Shown here piece by piece: positions 41,288-50,552 of a stretch of DNA of 64,000 nucleotides. Both the position numbers and the translations under genes were made by a program. Position 1 is the first letter of the stretch; each line of letters starts with the position of its first letter. The DNA is taken from contig JACZJT010000018.1 in assembly GCA_014860445.1 (NCBI GenBank), positions 77,295-141,294 on the forward strand, written 5' to 3'. Source of the stretch: Burkholderiales bacterium. GTDB lineage: Bacteria; Pseudomonadota; Gammaproteobacteria; Burkholderiales; SG8-39. Under the pieces are notes generated by a model. The model was not told the origin of the DNA and did no database searches. It worked only from the letters and a program-made list of their open reading frames with translations.

Positions 41288-41701
41288 TCAATCGATGACC
41301 TTTCCGCGCATCAGCTTGACCGCGCCGCGTCGGGTTTTGTGGTCCAGGCGTTTTCTTTGCGAACTCCGGGTCGGCTTGGTCGGTTTGCGCTTTTTCCGGG
41401 ACACGGCGACGCTTCGGACGAGTTCCTGCAGCCGTTGCAAGGCCTCTTCCCGGTTCTTGTCCTGACTGCGGTACTGCTGCGACTTGATCACGACCACGCC
41501 GTCCTTGGTTATGCGCTGATCGCGCAGTCCCAGCAGGCGTTCCTTGTACACATCCGGAAGCGACGAAGCATTGATGTCAAAGCGCAGGTGAATTGCGCTG
41601 GACACCTTGTTGACGTTCTGCCCCCCTGCCCCCTGGGCGCGAATTGCACTGATCTCGATCTCGCGCGCCGGGATGGCGACGCCTATGGAAATTTGCAGCA
41701 C
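41288..41701 (-). CDS. arfB: Peptidyl-tRNA hydrolase ArfB (ribosome rescue)
   Basis: ArfB (YaeJ) releases peptides from ribosomes stalled on mRNAs lacking a stop codon. The GGQ motif lies in RAQGAGGQNVNKVSSAIHLRF, and the C-terminal basic tail that enters the mRNA channel is present (RKKRKPTKPTRSSQRKRL). The GTG at 41701 is chosen because it gives the family N-terminus (V/M)LQISIGVAIP and 137 residues; the longer frame to 41827 overlaps the GIY-YIG gene and lacks homology. It starts 13 nt after the GIY-YIG stop. Confidence 0.92.
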   Translation of the reverse strand: MLQISIGVAIPAREIEISAIRAQGAGGQNVNKVSSAIHLRFDINASSLPDVYKERLLGLRDQRITKDGVVVIKSQQYRSQDKNREEALQRLQELVRSVAVSRKKRKPTKPTRSSQRKRLDHKTRRGAVKLMRGKVID

Positions 41702-41714
41702 TGTCGCGTCTGCC

Positions 41715-41969
41715 TTATCCGTCGCCGTATCGGCAGGCGAGCTTGCGCTTTTCGCTCGGAGGCATTTGTTTGATTTGGTATTCCGCTCTGGAGGCCGCCG
41801 ACCGATCGGCATATTCGATCGCCGCAAGCAAACGCAGCGGTGGATGGGAACGCGTATAGCGCGCGCCCTTCCCGCTCAAATGCACGGCGTAGCGCGCCGC
41901 CACGTCCACTGCGATTCCGGTATAAATGCTTCCGCCCCTGCACTCGATCAGGTAGACGAACCAGGCCAT
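41715..41969 (-). CDS. GIY-YIG domain protein (UPF0213/YhbQ-like)
   Basis: An 84-residue stand-alone GIY-YIG nuclease domain. The motif appears as FVYLIECRGGSIYTGIAVD, with a downstream Arg in the helix and Glu in SRAEYQIKQM. Members such as E. coli YhbQ have been reported to cleave DNA, but the role is unsettled. It is sandwiched between ppdK and arfB on the same strand with short gaps (21 and 13 nt), so it is likely part of that transcript. Confidence 0.88.
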   Translation of the reverse strand: MAWFVYLIECRGGSIYTGIAVDVAARYAVHLSGKGARYTRSHPPLRLLAAIEYADRSAASRAEYQIKQMPPSEKRKLACRYGDG

Positions 41970-41990
41970 GCGCCGAATGGGCCCCGGCGC

Positions 41991-44783
41991 CTATTTCAGG
42001 CCTACATAGCTCCCCTCGAGCAGCTTTGCCTGCGCCGCCGCCAGGCGCGCTATCGGCACGCGCGGCCCCGAGCAGGACACGTAGTCGATAGCGATACTGT
42101 GACAGAAATGGATCGACGCCGGATCGCCGCCATGTTCGCCGCAAATGCCCACTTTCAAGTCCGGTCGTGTCTGGCGCCCGCTCTCGACCGCCATTTTCAT
42201 CAACTGCCCCACGCCCTTGACGTCCAGCACCTCGAAGGGATTGTCCTCAAGGATGCCGGTTTCGTTGTAGGCAGGCAGAAACTTGTTCTCCGCGTCCTCG
42301 CGGCTGAACGAGAACGTGGCCTGGGTCAGGTCGTTGGTGCCGAATGAAAAGAACTCGGCATCCTGGGCCATGCGCCCGGCGCGCAGACAGCCGCGCACCA
42401 CCTCCAGCATGGACCCGAATTTGAATTTGACGCTGATGCCGTGCGTGAGTTCGACCACCTTGTGGATACGCTGCACCTTGGTGTGTATGCGCAGGAGTTC
42501 CTCCACGGTTGCCACCTGCGGCACCATGATCTCCGGATAAATCACGGTTCCTTCGCGCGCGCATAGCGCGGCGGCTTCCAGGATCGCCTGAATCTGCATC
42601 GTATAGATTTCCGGGTAGGTGATACCCAGGCGCACACCGCGGTGCCCCAGCATTGGATTGACTTCGGCCAGCGCACGGACTTTCTTGAGGATCGCCTCCT
42701 TCTTGTGGATCACGTCTTCTTCCAGATGCGATTCCTTGAAGACATGCAGGCCGCCCATCAGTTTGGTCAAACCGTCGGCATACTGCTGGTAGAGCTTGGG
42801 ATTGAGCAGTTTCATCGTATCGGGCAACTCCTCCAGGCCCTTTATCGTGTCGCTCAAATGATGCAGATTCGCGATTTCAAGCTCGAGTTGTGCCGCGGTC
42901 GGAAGGAATTCGTGCATGGGCGGATCAAGCAGGCGGATGGTCACCGGCAGGCCCTTCATCGCCTTGAAGATGCCCTTGAAATCCGAACGCTGTATCGGCA
43001 GCAGACGGTCCAGCGCCGCCTGGCGCTGTTCCACCGTCTCGGCCAGGATCATTTCCTGCATGATCGGCAGCCGGTCGGTGCTGTTGAACATGCGCTCGGT
43101 GCGCACCAAACCGATTCCTTTTGCGCCGAATTCGCGCGCGCGGACCGCGTCTTCCGGCGTGTCCGCATTGGCCATCACCTTGAGGGTCGCGGTCTCGTCC
43201 GCCCAGGCGAGCAGCGTTGCCATTTCCTCGGAAAATTCCGCCTCCACCGTCGGCACCTCGCCGGCGTAGACATGGCCGGTGCCCCCGTCTATGGTGATCA
43301 CATCACCCTCGTGCAGCGTGGTTTCTCCGATGACGGCGCTGCGCGCCTTGTCGTCGATCACGATCTGCTCGCAGCCGGAAACGCAGGGTTTGCCCATGCC
43401 GCGCGCGACCACCGCCGCGTGCGAAGTCTTGCCGCCGCGGCTGGTGAGAATGCCCTGTGCACGGAAAAACCCATGAATATCCTCCGGCTTGGTTTCCTCG
43501 CGCACCAGAATGACTTTTTCTCCCGCATTACCGCGCGCTTCGGCGGTATTCGCGTCGAACACGATCTTTCCCGAGGCCGCTCCCGGAGAAGCCGGCAGCC
43601 CTTGCGCCAGCGATCTACCATGGAAATTCGGCGCCAGCTGCGGCACCAGCAGCTGTTCGAGCATGGGCGGTTCGACGCGCAGCAGTGCGCGCTCCTTGGT
43701 AATCAGCCCCTCCTTGAACATCTCCACCGAACTGCGCACCATGCCGCGGGCGTTCATCTTGCCGTTGCGGGCCTGCAGGCAGTAAAGCGTGCCTTTTTCG
43801 ATGGTGAACTCGAAATCCTGCACTTCGTGGTAGTGGGATTCCAGCCGGTTGTGCAGTTCCAGCAGCTGTAGGTAGATTTCGGGCATCTCCTGTTCCATTT
43901 CCGCGATAGGCTTGGGCGTGCGTATCCCCGCAACCACATCCTCGCCCTGGGCATTGGTCAGGTATTCGCCGTAGATCACGTTCTCCCCGGTGCCGGGATT
44001 GCGCGTGAAGCCGACACCAGTACCGGAATCGTTGCCCATGTTGCCGAACACCATGGTGCAGACGCTGACTGCGGTGCCGTTGGCTTTGTCCTTGGTGATC
44101 TTGAACTGCTTGCGATAATCCACCGCGCGCTTGCCCATCCATGACCGGAATACCGCCCCCACCGAAATCTCGAGCTGCTCGAACGGGTCCTGCGGGAAAG
44201 GCTTGCCGGTGTGGCGCTTGACGATATCGAGAAATTCCCCGACCAGCTCCTTCAGCTGTTCGGCGGAAAGGTCCAGATCCAGGCGTGCCCCGTGTTTGCG
44301 CTTGAGCACTTCCATCTTTTCCTTGAACTGCTTGTCCTCGATACCCAGCGCGATGTTGCCGAACAGCTGGATGAAGCGTCGGTAGGCGTCGTAGGCAAAG
44401 CGCTGATCGTTGGTCTGCTTGATCAGCCCCTGGAGCGACACGTCATTGAGGCCGAGATTGAGTATGGTGTCCATCATCCCCGGCATGGAGATTGCGGAAC
44501 CGGAGCGCACCGAAATCAGCAGCGGGTTCTTTGCGCCGCCGAAACTCTTGCCGGTTTTCTTCTCCAGCGCCGCCATGTGGGTCTTGATACCGTCCATCAG
44601 CCCGTCGGGCAGCCTGTTTGACTCCAGGTAGGCAAGACAGGCTTCGGTGGTCACGGTGAAGCCCGGCGGCACGTTCAGGCCGATCTGCGTCATCTCGCAC
44701 AGGCCTGCACCCTTCCCGCCCAGCAGAATCTTGTTCTTGCCGTCGCCCTCTTCGAACGCGTAGATGTACTTTTTGGTGGTCAT
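41991..44783 (-). CDS. ppdK: Pyruvate, phosphate dikinase
   Basis: Interconverts pyruvate, ATP and phosphate with phosphoenolpyruvate, AMP and pyrophosphate, giving a reversible, PPi-linked step between glycolysis and gluconeogenesis. The 930 residues from the ATG at 44783 begin MTTKKYIYAFEEGDGKNK. The ATP-grasp domain is N-terminal, the phosphorylated His lies in GGKTSHAAVVARGMGKPCVSG, and the PEP/pyruvate barrel ends with CGEHGGDPASI and CSGPRVPIARLAAAQ. A regulatory-protein (PDRP) gene is not adjacent. The 226 bp upstream, to the universal stress gene, hold no recognisable feature. Confidence 0.97.
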   Translation of the reverse strand: MTTKKYIYAFEEGDGKNKILLGGKGAGLCEMTQIGLNVPPGFTVTTEACLAYLESNRLPDGLMDGIKTHMAALEKKTGKSFGGAKNPLLISVRSGSAISMPGMMDTILNLGLNDVSLQGLIKQTNDQRFAYDAYRRFIQLFGNIALGIEDKQFKEKMEVLKRKHGARLDLDLSAEQLKELVGEFLDIVKRHTGKPFPQDPFEQLEISVGAVFRSWMGKRAVDYRKQFKITKDKANGTAVSVCTMVFGNMGNDSGTGVGFTRNPGTGENVIYGEYLTNAQGEDVVAGIRTPKPIAEMEQEMPEIYLQLLELHNRLESHYHEVQDFEFTIEKGTLYCLQARNGKMNARGMVRSSVEMFKEGLITKERALLRVEPPMLEQLLVPQLAPNFHGRSLAQGLPASPGAASGKIVFDANTAEARGNAGEKVILVREETKPEDIHGFFRAQGILTSRGGKTSHAAVVARGMGKPCVSGCEQIVIDDKARSAVIGETTLHEGDVITIDGGTGHVYAGEVPTVEAEFSEEMATLLAWADETATLKVMANADTPEDAVRAREFGAKGIGLVRTERMFNSTDRLPIMQEMILAETVEQRQAALDRLLPIQRSDFKGIFKAMKGLPVTIRLLDPPMHEFLPTAAQLELEIANLHHLSDTIKGLEELPDTMKLLNPKLYQQYADGLTKLMGGLHVFKESHLEEDVIHKKEAILKKVRALAEVNPMLGHRGVRLGITYPEIYTMQIQAILEAAALCAREGTVIYPEIMVPQVATVEELLRIHTKVQRIHKVVELTHGISVKFKFGSMLEVVRGCLRAGRMAQDAEFFSFGTNDLTQATFSFSREDAENKFLPAYNETGILEDNPFEVLDVKGVGQLMKMAVESGRQTRPDLKVGICGEHGGDPASIHFCHSIAIDYVSCSGPRVPIARLAAAQAKLLEGSYVGLK

Positions 44784-45009
44784 GATGACGCCTCTGGAAA
44801 TTAGCGGAATTTCGAATGTCATTGAAACAGGCAAGCAGCCGGTTGGGCCCCGCTGAACGCACGATCCCGCAATTTTCTCACAGGATGACGCCGTCGCGAT
44901 AGGTTGCTATTGCGCCAATGGACACCCGAACCTTGTGCAGGCGCGGCGTGCCCCGCAATTTCCGGCCCGCGCCCGTGAATGGCGGAATGGACCGGACGCG
45001 CCCCCGCCC

Positions 45010-45840
45010 TTAGTGGGACATCAGAATCGGCGCCGTCATCGATTCGAGTATGGTGCGCGTGGCGCCGCCGAGTATCCATTCCTTCAGGCGCGAATGTCCA
45101 TAGCAGCCCATGACGATGAGATCGGCGTCCAGGTCCGCGGCACGCGACAGCAGTTCGTTGCCCACATCGATTTCAGCGCCGCGATCGGTCTTGATCTCCA
45201 CGCGTACGCCGTGTCGAACAAGGAACAAGCCGATGTCCGCACCGGGAACCTTGCCGTGCTCGCCGTTCTTCGGGCTTACCGCCATGACATGGACGCTTTT
45301 CGCCAGGCGCAGCATCGGTATCGCGTCAGTAACCGCCCGCGTCGCTTCCCGGCTCGCATCCCAGGCGACCAGAATTCGAGTGCCTATGCTGGGGAAAAGG
45401 CCTGCGCTGGGCAGAATAAGCGCCGGCCGCCCGGCTGCCATCACCAAACGCTCGGGAAAATCAGTTCCGTTGCCCGCCTCGTCCGTCATGTCGGTCTGGC
45501 CAATCACCACCAGATCGGCATAGCGCGCGTGCAGGGTCATTGCCTCGACCGGATCTTCAATCGCGCGGCGCCATTCGATCTTGTCGAAACCGGCTGCTGA
45601 TGCTTTTTCAGTGAATTCATTCTCTGCGCGGGCCATCGCTGCGGCGACAGTGTGCTTTTGCGAATCGAGAATCGCGGCTCCCATCTCGGCCATGACATAT
45701 CCGGGCGGCTCGAACGGCGCAATCGCATGCAGCGCGACCAGGTGCGCATCGTGCTGGCGCGCCAGCCTGAGGGCGACGTCGATGCGCACTGCGCAGCGTT
45801 TGCCGGAGTCGATGTGAACAAGTATGGTTTTGTAGCTCAT
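45010..45840 (-). CDS. Tandem-domain universal stress protein
   Basis: A 276-residue protein with two Usp folds: MSYKTILVHIDSGKRC at the N-terminus and a second from about 150 (GTRILVAWDASREATRAV). The C-terminal domain keeps the ATP-binding pattern GCYGHSRLKEWILGGATR; the first domain lacks it (IGQTDMTDEAGNG). This matches the UspE-like architecture. The ATG at 45840 is preferred over one at 45888. A perfect FNR box with a well-placed -10 lies about 180 bp upstream, as for the single-domain Usp gene at 35428. Confidence 0.92.
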   Translation of the reverse strand: MSYKTILVHIDSGKRCAVRIDVALRLARQHDAHLVALHAIAPFEPPGYVMAEMGAAILDSQKHTVAAAMARAENEFTEKASAAGFDKIEWRRAIEDPVEAMTLHARYADLVVIGQTDMTDEAGNGTDFPERLVMAAGRPALILPSAGLFPSIGTRILVAWDASREATRAVTDAIPMLRLAKSVHVMAVSPKNGEHGKVPGADIGLFLVRHGVRVEIKTDRGAEIDVGNELLSRAADLDADLIVMGCYGHSRLKEWILGGATRTILESMTAPILMSH

Positions 45841-45988
45841 CTGGATTCCTTCCATTTGCACGACCAGCGCCTGGCCCGGTTTCGTCACCGGAGCGTCGCC
45901 CCTTAACTTCGATTCGAGCGACCAGCCCGGGCGTCAGCGTGGTCACGGCGCGCTCTGCCTGACACTCTCAGAACCGCGCCACACATTC

Positions 45989-46030
45989 ACCATAGCGTGG
46001 AGTCGGGTCGGGAATGTTGATGAAAATCAA
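45989..46030 (-). promoter_or_regulatory. FNR/ANR box and -10 for the tandem Usp gene
   Basis: TTGAT-GAAA-ATCAA at 46017-46030 is a perfect consensus. On the minus strand TATGGT (45994-45989) falls where the -10 should be for a class II FNR promoter centred at about -41.5. The leader to the ATG at 45840 would be about 140 nt. Confidence 0.75.
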
Positions 46031-46194
46031 GCACCCATCGGCTGCGGCGGCGGCCTGAAGTCAGGCTCGCCACAAAAGAAAACGGACACTCGAAGTTAGA
46101 TAGTCGAGTGCCCGCAAGATCCCTTCTGCCCAGAAGGATGGGAGGAAATCAGCAAAAGGGTGAGCTAATGTTATGCCCAGAATCGGACAGGGAT

Positions 46195-46208
46195 TTGATT
46201 AAGGTCAA
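46195..46208 (+). promoter_or_regulatory. Near-consensus FNR-type box before the secreted orphan gene
   Basis: TTGAT-TAAG-GTCAA differs from the consensus at one position. It lies 171 bp before the ATG at 46379 on the plus strand. No clear -10 is seen at the ideal distance, so support is weaker than for the perfect boxes. Confidence 0.45.
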
Positions 46209-46378
46209 ATGGACTGCGGATTTCGGAAAAGAATGACAGTTCGTAGCGGTACGCTCAGGGCCTGCCTAGCGCGGTGTTTCCGAGGGAGCTTCGGGCTTTG
46301 CGCGGCTGGTTTGCTCCGGCTCGCTCACTTCAGCCGAGCAGGCGCATAATCCGCACATTTAACCGACACAGGTGTCCC

Positions 46379-47632
46379 ATGAAATCCCGATTTCTCGCTG
46401 CGGCCGTAGCCGCGGTTCTCCCCCTGCCCCTGCTCGCTCAGACACAACAGATAAAACCGCCTATCGCATCGTACTGGATGAACGTGGAGACCGCGGGCGG
46501 GATGGGGATGGATATACCAGCGGGAATGGCCAGCATGCTCCCGCCCGGAATGCAGGGCGGGAAAAGAATGAAACTGGACCTCGGATCCTCCAGGCAGGCC
46601 GGCGGCGAGCCGCACGCGGCGCATGCCATTCCGCCGGGGCTGTCGATGGGGCCCAGTTTGCCGCTACTCACCCCCCCCATCGGGCACGCCACGGCGCGTG
46701 AGCGCGACGAAGAGCCCGCATACGAGCGGCCCAAGGGCAGGATGCTGATCTACTGGGGCTGCGGCGAAACGGTACGCCCCGGCCAACCGGTGATCATCGA
46801 CTTTGCGAGTCTCAACACGCAGGACGCGGCGCGCGCCTTCCGCGGCAGTTCCATTACGCGGCCGCGCGGCCCGGCTTCCGGCCGAAGCCGCGGCTACGGC
46901 ACCTGGCCGAACAAGGAGGACTCACGCGCCATACCGCAAGCTGGATCGCTGCAGGGCGAGCACATCATATCCGGCAACTACGCGCCAGAAATCCGTTTCG
47001 CGGTCGGCGAGCGCTATGATTTCATGGACGCCGTCGTATTCGACCCCGTGCGCAAGACACAGGGCGGCGCATACGCGGTCAAATGGAAGTCGATTCCCAA
47101 TGCGACCGGTTACTTCGCCACTGCGATGGGCCAGGGTGAAAACCAGAACGACGTGGTGACCTGGTCTTCCAGCGAAATACAGGAGATGGGCCAGGCCCTG
47201 ATGGATTACATCCCGCCCCGGGAAGTCGAACGGCTGATTCGCGAAAAAATCGTGATGCCGCCGCAGATGACCGGTTGCACGGTTCCCGCGGGCATGTTCA
47301 AAAGCGAGGCTTCGATGTTGAATTTCATCGCCTACGGCAACGAACTGAATTTGGTGCACCCGCCCCGCCCGAAAGACATCAAACAGGTATGGGAACAGGA
47401 GTGGGCGGTAAAACTGCGCCTGAAGTCGACTGCGACGACCATGCTTGCCGAACAGGAAGGAGACGAACGCCGGGCCAGGGCGTCCGGCGCGCAGCGCGAA
47501 GCCGGCCCCGCCATGACGCCTGCACCGCAACCGGACGCGCCACCTGCACAGGCCGACAAGCCGGGGGGCCCGACGCCAGCGGACGCGGTCCAGGAAGGCG
47601 TGAAAGCGCTACGCGGGATTCTGCGCTTCTGA
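46379..47632 (+). CDS. Secreted protein of unknown function
   Basis: A 417-residue protein with a clear signal peptide (MKSRFLAAAVAAVLPLPLLA, cleavage near residue 20). The mature part starts with a Gly/Met-rich region (about 35-60), then a central region with GRMLIYWGCGETVRPGQPVIIDF. It ends with a Pro/Ala-rich tail (about 370-405). There is no membrane anchor, lipobox or recognised domain. I do not recognise the family well enough to name it. It is convergent with the ThDP-enzyme gene (3 nt between stops), and a candidate FNR box is upstream. The upstream codon at 46274 would hide the signal peptide and is rejected. Confidence 0.8.
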   Translation: MKSRFLAAAVAAVLPLPLLAQTQQIKPPIASYWMNVETAGGMGMDIPAGMASMLPPGMQGGKRMKLDLGSSRQAGGEPHAAHAIPPGLSMGPSLPLLTPPIGHATARERDEEPAYERPKGRMLIYWGCGETVRPGQPVIIDFASLNTQDAARAFRGSSITRPRGPASGRSRGYGTWPNKEDSRAIPQAGSLQGEHIISGNYAPEIRFAVGERYDFMDAVVFDPVRKTQGGAYAVKWKSIPNATGYFATAMGQGENQNDVVTWSSSEIQEMGQALMDYIPPREVERLIREKIVMPPQMTGCTVPAGMFKSEASMLNFIAYGNELNLVHPPRPKDIKQVWEQEWAVKLRLKSTATTMLAEQEGDERRARASGAQREAGPAMTPAPQPDAPPAQADKPGGPTPADAVQEGVKALRGILRF

Positions 47633-47635
47633 TTT

Positions 47636-49276
47636 TCAGCCCTGCCGGCGCTCCGGCAGGGTGACCGTCAGACTGGTCTTTATTTCGATGAACGAGGGTT
47701 CGCCTGCGTCGAGACCGCTGGCGATCGCTCCAGCGACGTCTTCCTCCCTAACCACGCGCTGTGAACGCATGCCGAAAGCACTCGCAATCCGTTCGAAATC
47801 CGGATTGAACAAGCTGGTACCAAGCACCCGGCCGGGGTAGTGCAGTTCCTGCTGGATTCGAATCGAGGCATAGCTGCCGTTATTGGCCAGGATAAAGAGG
47901 ATCGGCAGCTTGCGCTCGACCGCCGCGATCATCTCGTTACCCGTCATCATGAAGCCCCCATCGCCCACCATGCAGATCACCTGTCGCTCCGGGAAACGCA
48001 GTTGCGCTGCGATCGCTGCGGGCGTGCCGTAACCCATGGTGCCCGACAAGGGCGACATGAGTCGCTGCGGCGGCACGAAGCCGAAATGGCGGTAAACCGG
48101 GGCGGCAAAGGTTCCTGCGTCCACGCACACGATGGCGTCCGCGTCCGCCTGCTCGCGCACCGCCCTTGCTACCCGTGAGAAATCAATACCGTCCGCGGCC
48201 TGGCGCTGCGGCCAGGCCGCGTGCGCATCGTGAATTGCCTTGAGGCGCCGGTTCCAGTCGGCACGGGCCGGCCTTGACCCCGCCTTTGGTTCCCGCGTGA
48301 GGACGCGTGCAAGTTCGATCGGGTCGCACACCAGGCCGAAATCCGGCGCGAAATGCAGTCCGACGATATGCGCGTCGGCATAGGCATGGACGAAGGTCTG
48401 TGCCGGAGACGGCAGATCGGGAAAACGGTAGCCCTGGCTGGTGATGTCCCCAAACCGGGTGCCCAGCGCAAGGATGAGATCGCTTTGGCGGAACGCGTCG
48501 ATTTGGCGCTGCGGATTGGCCAGTCCCAGTTCACCGACGTAGAGCGGATGCAGATTGGAAAAAATATCGTGGCGCCTGAACGACAGCGCGACGGGGATCT
48601 GCCAGGCTTCTGCCAGCGCCACGAGCGCCTCGCGCCCGCCCGGTGCCTCGAAGGCGCCGCCCGCCACGATCAGCGGTCGCTCGGCCGCTTCGATGCGGCG
48701 TACCAATTCGCGCAGTGTGGAAGCATCTGGCTGCGTGTGGGATTCCAGCTGTGCGCGCCAGCGCGCTAATGCCACCTCCTGCTGCTGCAAATCCTCAGGT
48801 ATTACCAACACCACCGGTCCCGGCGTGCCCGAAGTCGCCAAGCGGATCGCTTTGTATGCGGCCTCGGCAATCTGGTCCGGGTCGGTCGCCTCAAACACCC
48901 ATTTCGCGATCGTTCCGTACATGCGCCGGTAGTCGATCTCCTGGAACGCCTCGCGCCGCAGGTCTGCGCGCGGCACCTGTCCGACAATCAGAATCATGGG
49001 AATCGCGTCTTGCTGCGCAGTGTGCACCGCGATGGCGGCATTGGTCGCCCCGGGCCCCCTGCTTACCAGCGCTATCCCTGGTCGCCCGGAGAGCCTCGCA
49101 TCGGCCACTGCCATGAACCCCGCACCTGACTCGTGGCGGCAGGTTACGGGATCAATACCGGGAAAATCGTACAAGGCATCCAGAATACCGAGGTAGCTCT
49201 CGCCTGGAACCAGAAAGACACGGTCGATGCCGTGCTGCTCAAAGACCGACAGCAGCGCGTGTGAGGAACTCACCAT
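47636..49276 (-). CDS. ThDP-dependent acetolactate synthase-like enzyme
   Basis: A 546-residue ThDP enzyme of the AHAS/POX superfamily. The activating Glu is in CRHESGAGFMAVADARLSG, and the cofactor motif is MVGDGGFMMTGNEMIAAVERK with NNGSYASIR downstream. There is no small regulatory subunit, so a catabolic carboligase or decarboxylase is more likely than branched-chain amino-acid synthesis. The ATG at 49276 is preferred (purine-rich AGGGTCGGGA upstream) over longer frames with low-complexity N-termini. It lies 62 nt downstream of the export operon on the same strand. Substrate unknown. Confidence 0.85.
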   Translation of the reverse strand: MVSSSHALLSVFEQHGIDRVFLVPGESYLGILDALYDFPGIDPVTCRHESGAGFMAVADARLSGRPGIALVSRGPGATNAAIAVHTAQQDAIPMILIVGQVPRADLRREAFQEIDYRRMYGTIAKWVFEATDPDQIAEAAYKAIRLATSGTPGPVVLVIPEDLQQQEVALARWRAQLESHTQPDASTLRELVRRIEAAERPLIVAGGAFEAPGGREALVALAEAWQIPVALSFRRHDIFSNLHPLYVGELGLANPQRQIDAFRQSDLILALGTRFGDITSQGYRFPDLPSPAQTFVHAYADAHIVGLHFAPDFGLVCDPIELARVLTREPKAGSRPARADWNRRLKAIHDAHAAWPQRQAADGIDFSRVARAVREQADADAIVCVDAGTFAAPVYRHFGFVPPQRLMSPLSGTMGYGTPAAIAAQLRFPERQVICMVGDGGFMMTGNEMIAAVERKLPILFILANNGSYASIRIQQELHYPGRVLGTSLFNPDFERIASAFGMRSQRVVREEDVAGAIASGLDAGEPSFIEIKTSLTVTLPERRQG

Positions 49277-49338
49277 TTTCCCGACCCTATCCAGTTCGTA
49301 CATTGACAATCGCGCCGGTACAATAGCAAAAACAACCG

Positions 49339-50538
49339 CTATTCGCTGCGCAAGGCTTCGAGTGGATCCAAATGCGCCGCGCGGCGCGCCGGCAGAACGC
49401 CTGCCGCCAGCCCCACCGCCAGCGCCACCAATTCCGCCAGCAGCGCATAGCTCCATGGTGTATGCACCGGCAGGGCCGGCAACACCAGATGAAGCGCAAG
49501 CGCAGCCCCCCAGCCCAGCAGCAGACCGGCCGTGCCGCCCAGTACCGCGAGCAATGCGGCCTCGCCCAGAAACAGCAGCAGAATACTCCGGCGCGTCGCG
49601 CCCACCGCGCGCAGCAGGCCGATCTCCGACGTGCGTTCGGCCACTGCGATGGTCAGGATGGTGAGTATGCCGACGCCGCCGACCACCAGAGATATGCCTC
49701 CGATCGCGACCACGGCAAAGGTAATCGCGTTTAGCACGGTTCCGAAGACCTCGAGCATTTTCTGTTGCGGCGTAACGGTGTAGTCCTCGGAGCCATGGCG
49801 CGCGCTGAGTATGCGTTTGATGCCCTCCTCCACCTCCGCGAGCGGTGCAGTGGGCTCATAGGTGATGTCGATTTCCATCAGGCTTTCACGGTTGAACATT
49901 TCCAGCGCCCGACCGACCGGGATGAACACCGTGTCATCCAGGTCGAAGCCGAGCACCTGGCCTTTGGACTGCATCACACCGACTACGCGATAGCGCTCGC
50001 CGCCTATGCGGATACGGTCGCCCAGGGGATTGGCGCCGCCAAACAGTTCTGTCGCGGCCTTGGAGCCCAGCACCGCGAATGCGCGCGCCGTGCGCGGATC
50101 GTCTTCCGGCAAAAAATTGCCGACCGCGACACGCATGCGAAATGCGGCCGCAAAATCGGCGCCTACGCCATACAGGGTGACACGGCGGCTTTTGCCGAAA
50201 TGGGTGACTTCCGCGTTTCCCTGAATCACCGGCACCGCGGCTTGCGCATAGGGTGTGCGGCGCAAGGCCAGCGCGTCGTCGATGGTAAGCGGCCGTACCG
50301 TATTCACCGCACCCAGCGGCGCCCCATGCGTCTGGATGCGCCCCGGGGCCACCGCGATGATATTGGTGCCAAACTGGGTAAATTCGTCGATGACGAAGCG
50401 ATGCAAGCCTTCGCCTATGGATGTAAGCAAAATCACCGCAGCGATACCGACAGCGATGCCCAGGGCGGTAAGCGCCGTTCGCAGGCGCTGCGCCCCGAGG
50501 GAGATGTAGGTAAAACTGATGAAATCGGCGTAGCGCAT
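49339..50538 (-). CDS. MacB/FtsX-type ABC transporter permease (second copy)
   Basis: A 399-residue permease with one N-terminal membrane helix (about 20-42), a large MacB-type periplasmic domain, and three C-terminal helices ending in the FtsX-domain signature (GLLRAVGATRRSILLLFLGEAALLAVLGG). Lacks an ATPase domain. It probably pairs with the adjacent permease to form a heterodimer powered by the ATPase at 51763. ATG at 50538 gives MRYADFISFTYISLGAQRLRTALT; the frame to 50670 overlaps the previous gene. Confidence 0.9.
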   Translation of the reverse strand: MRYADFISFTYISLGAQRLRTALTALGIAVGIAAVILLTSIGEGLHRFVIDEFTQFGTNIIAVAPGRIQTHGAPLGAVNTVRPLTIDDALALRRTPYAQAAVPVIQGNAEVTHFGKSRRVTLYGVGADFAAAFRMRVAVGNFLPEDDPRTARAFAVLGSKAATELFGGANPLGDRIRIGGERYRVVGVMQSKGQVLGFDLDDTVFIPVGRALEMFNRESLMEIDITYEPTAPLAEVEEGIKRILSARHGSEDYTVTPQQKMLEVFGTVLNAITFAVVAIGGISLVVGGVGILTILTIAVAERTSEIGLLRAVGATRRSILLLFLGEAALLAVLGGTAGLLLGWGAALALHLVLPALPVHTPWSYALLAELVALAVGLAAGVLPARRAAHLDPLEALRSE

Positions 50539-50552
50539 CCGGATTCCGATGT

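Larger units (their letters stand above)
45841..46378. other. 538-bp intergenic regulatory region with paired hairpins
   Basis: Between the divergent tandem Usp gene and the secreted orphan. It holds two FNR-type boxes (46017-46030 and 46195-46208) and, between them, two small perfect stems: CACTCGA/TCGAGTG (46087-46093/46104-46110) and CCTTCTG/CAGAAGG (46122-46128/46131-46137). Neither stem is followed by a T run. No open reading frame in it looks real. The hairpins could belong to the 5' leader of a transcript or to a small RNA; this is not established. Confidence 0.5.
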
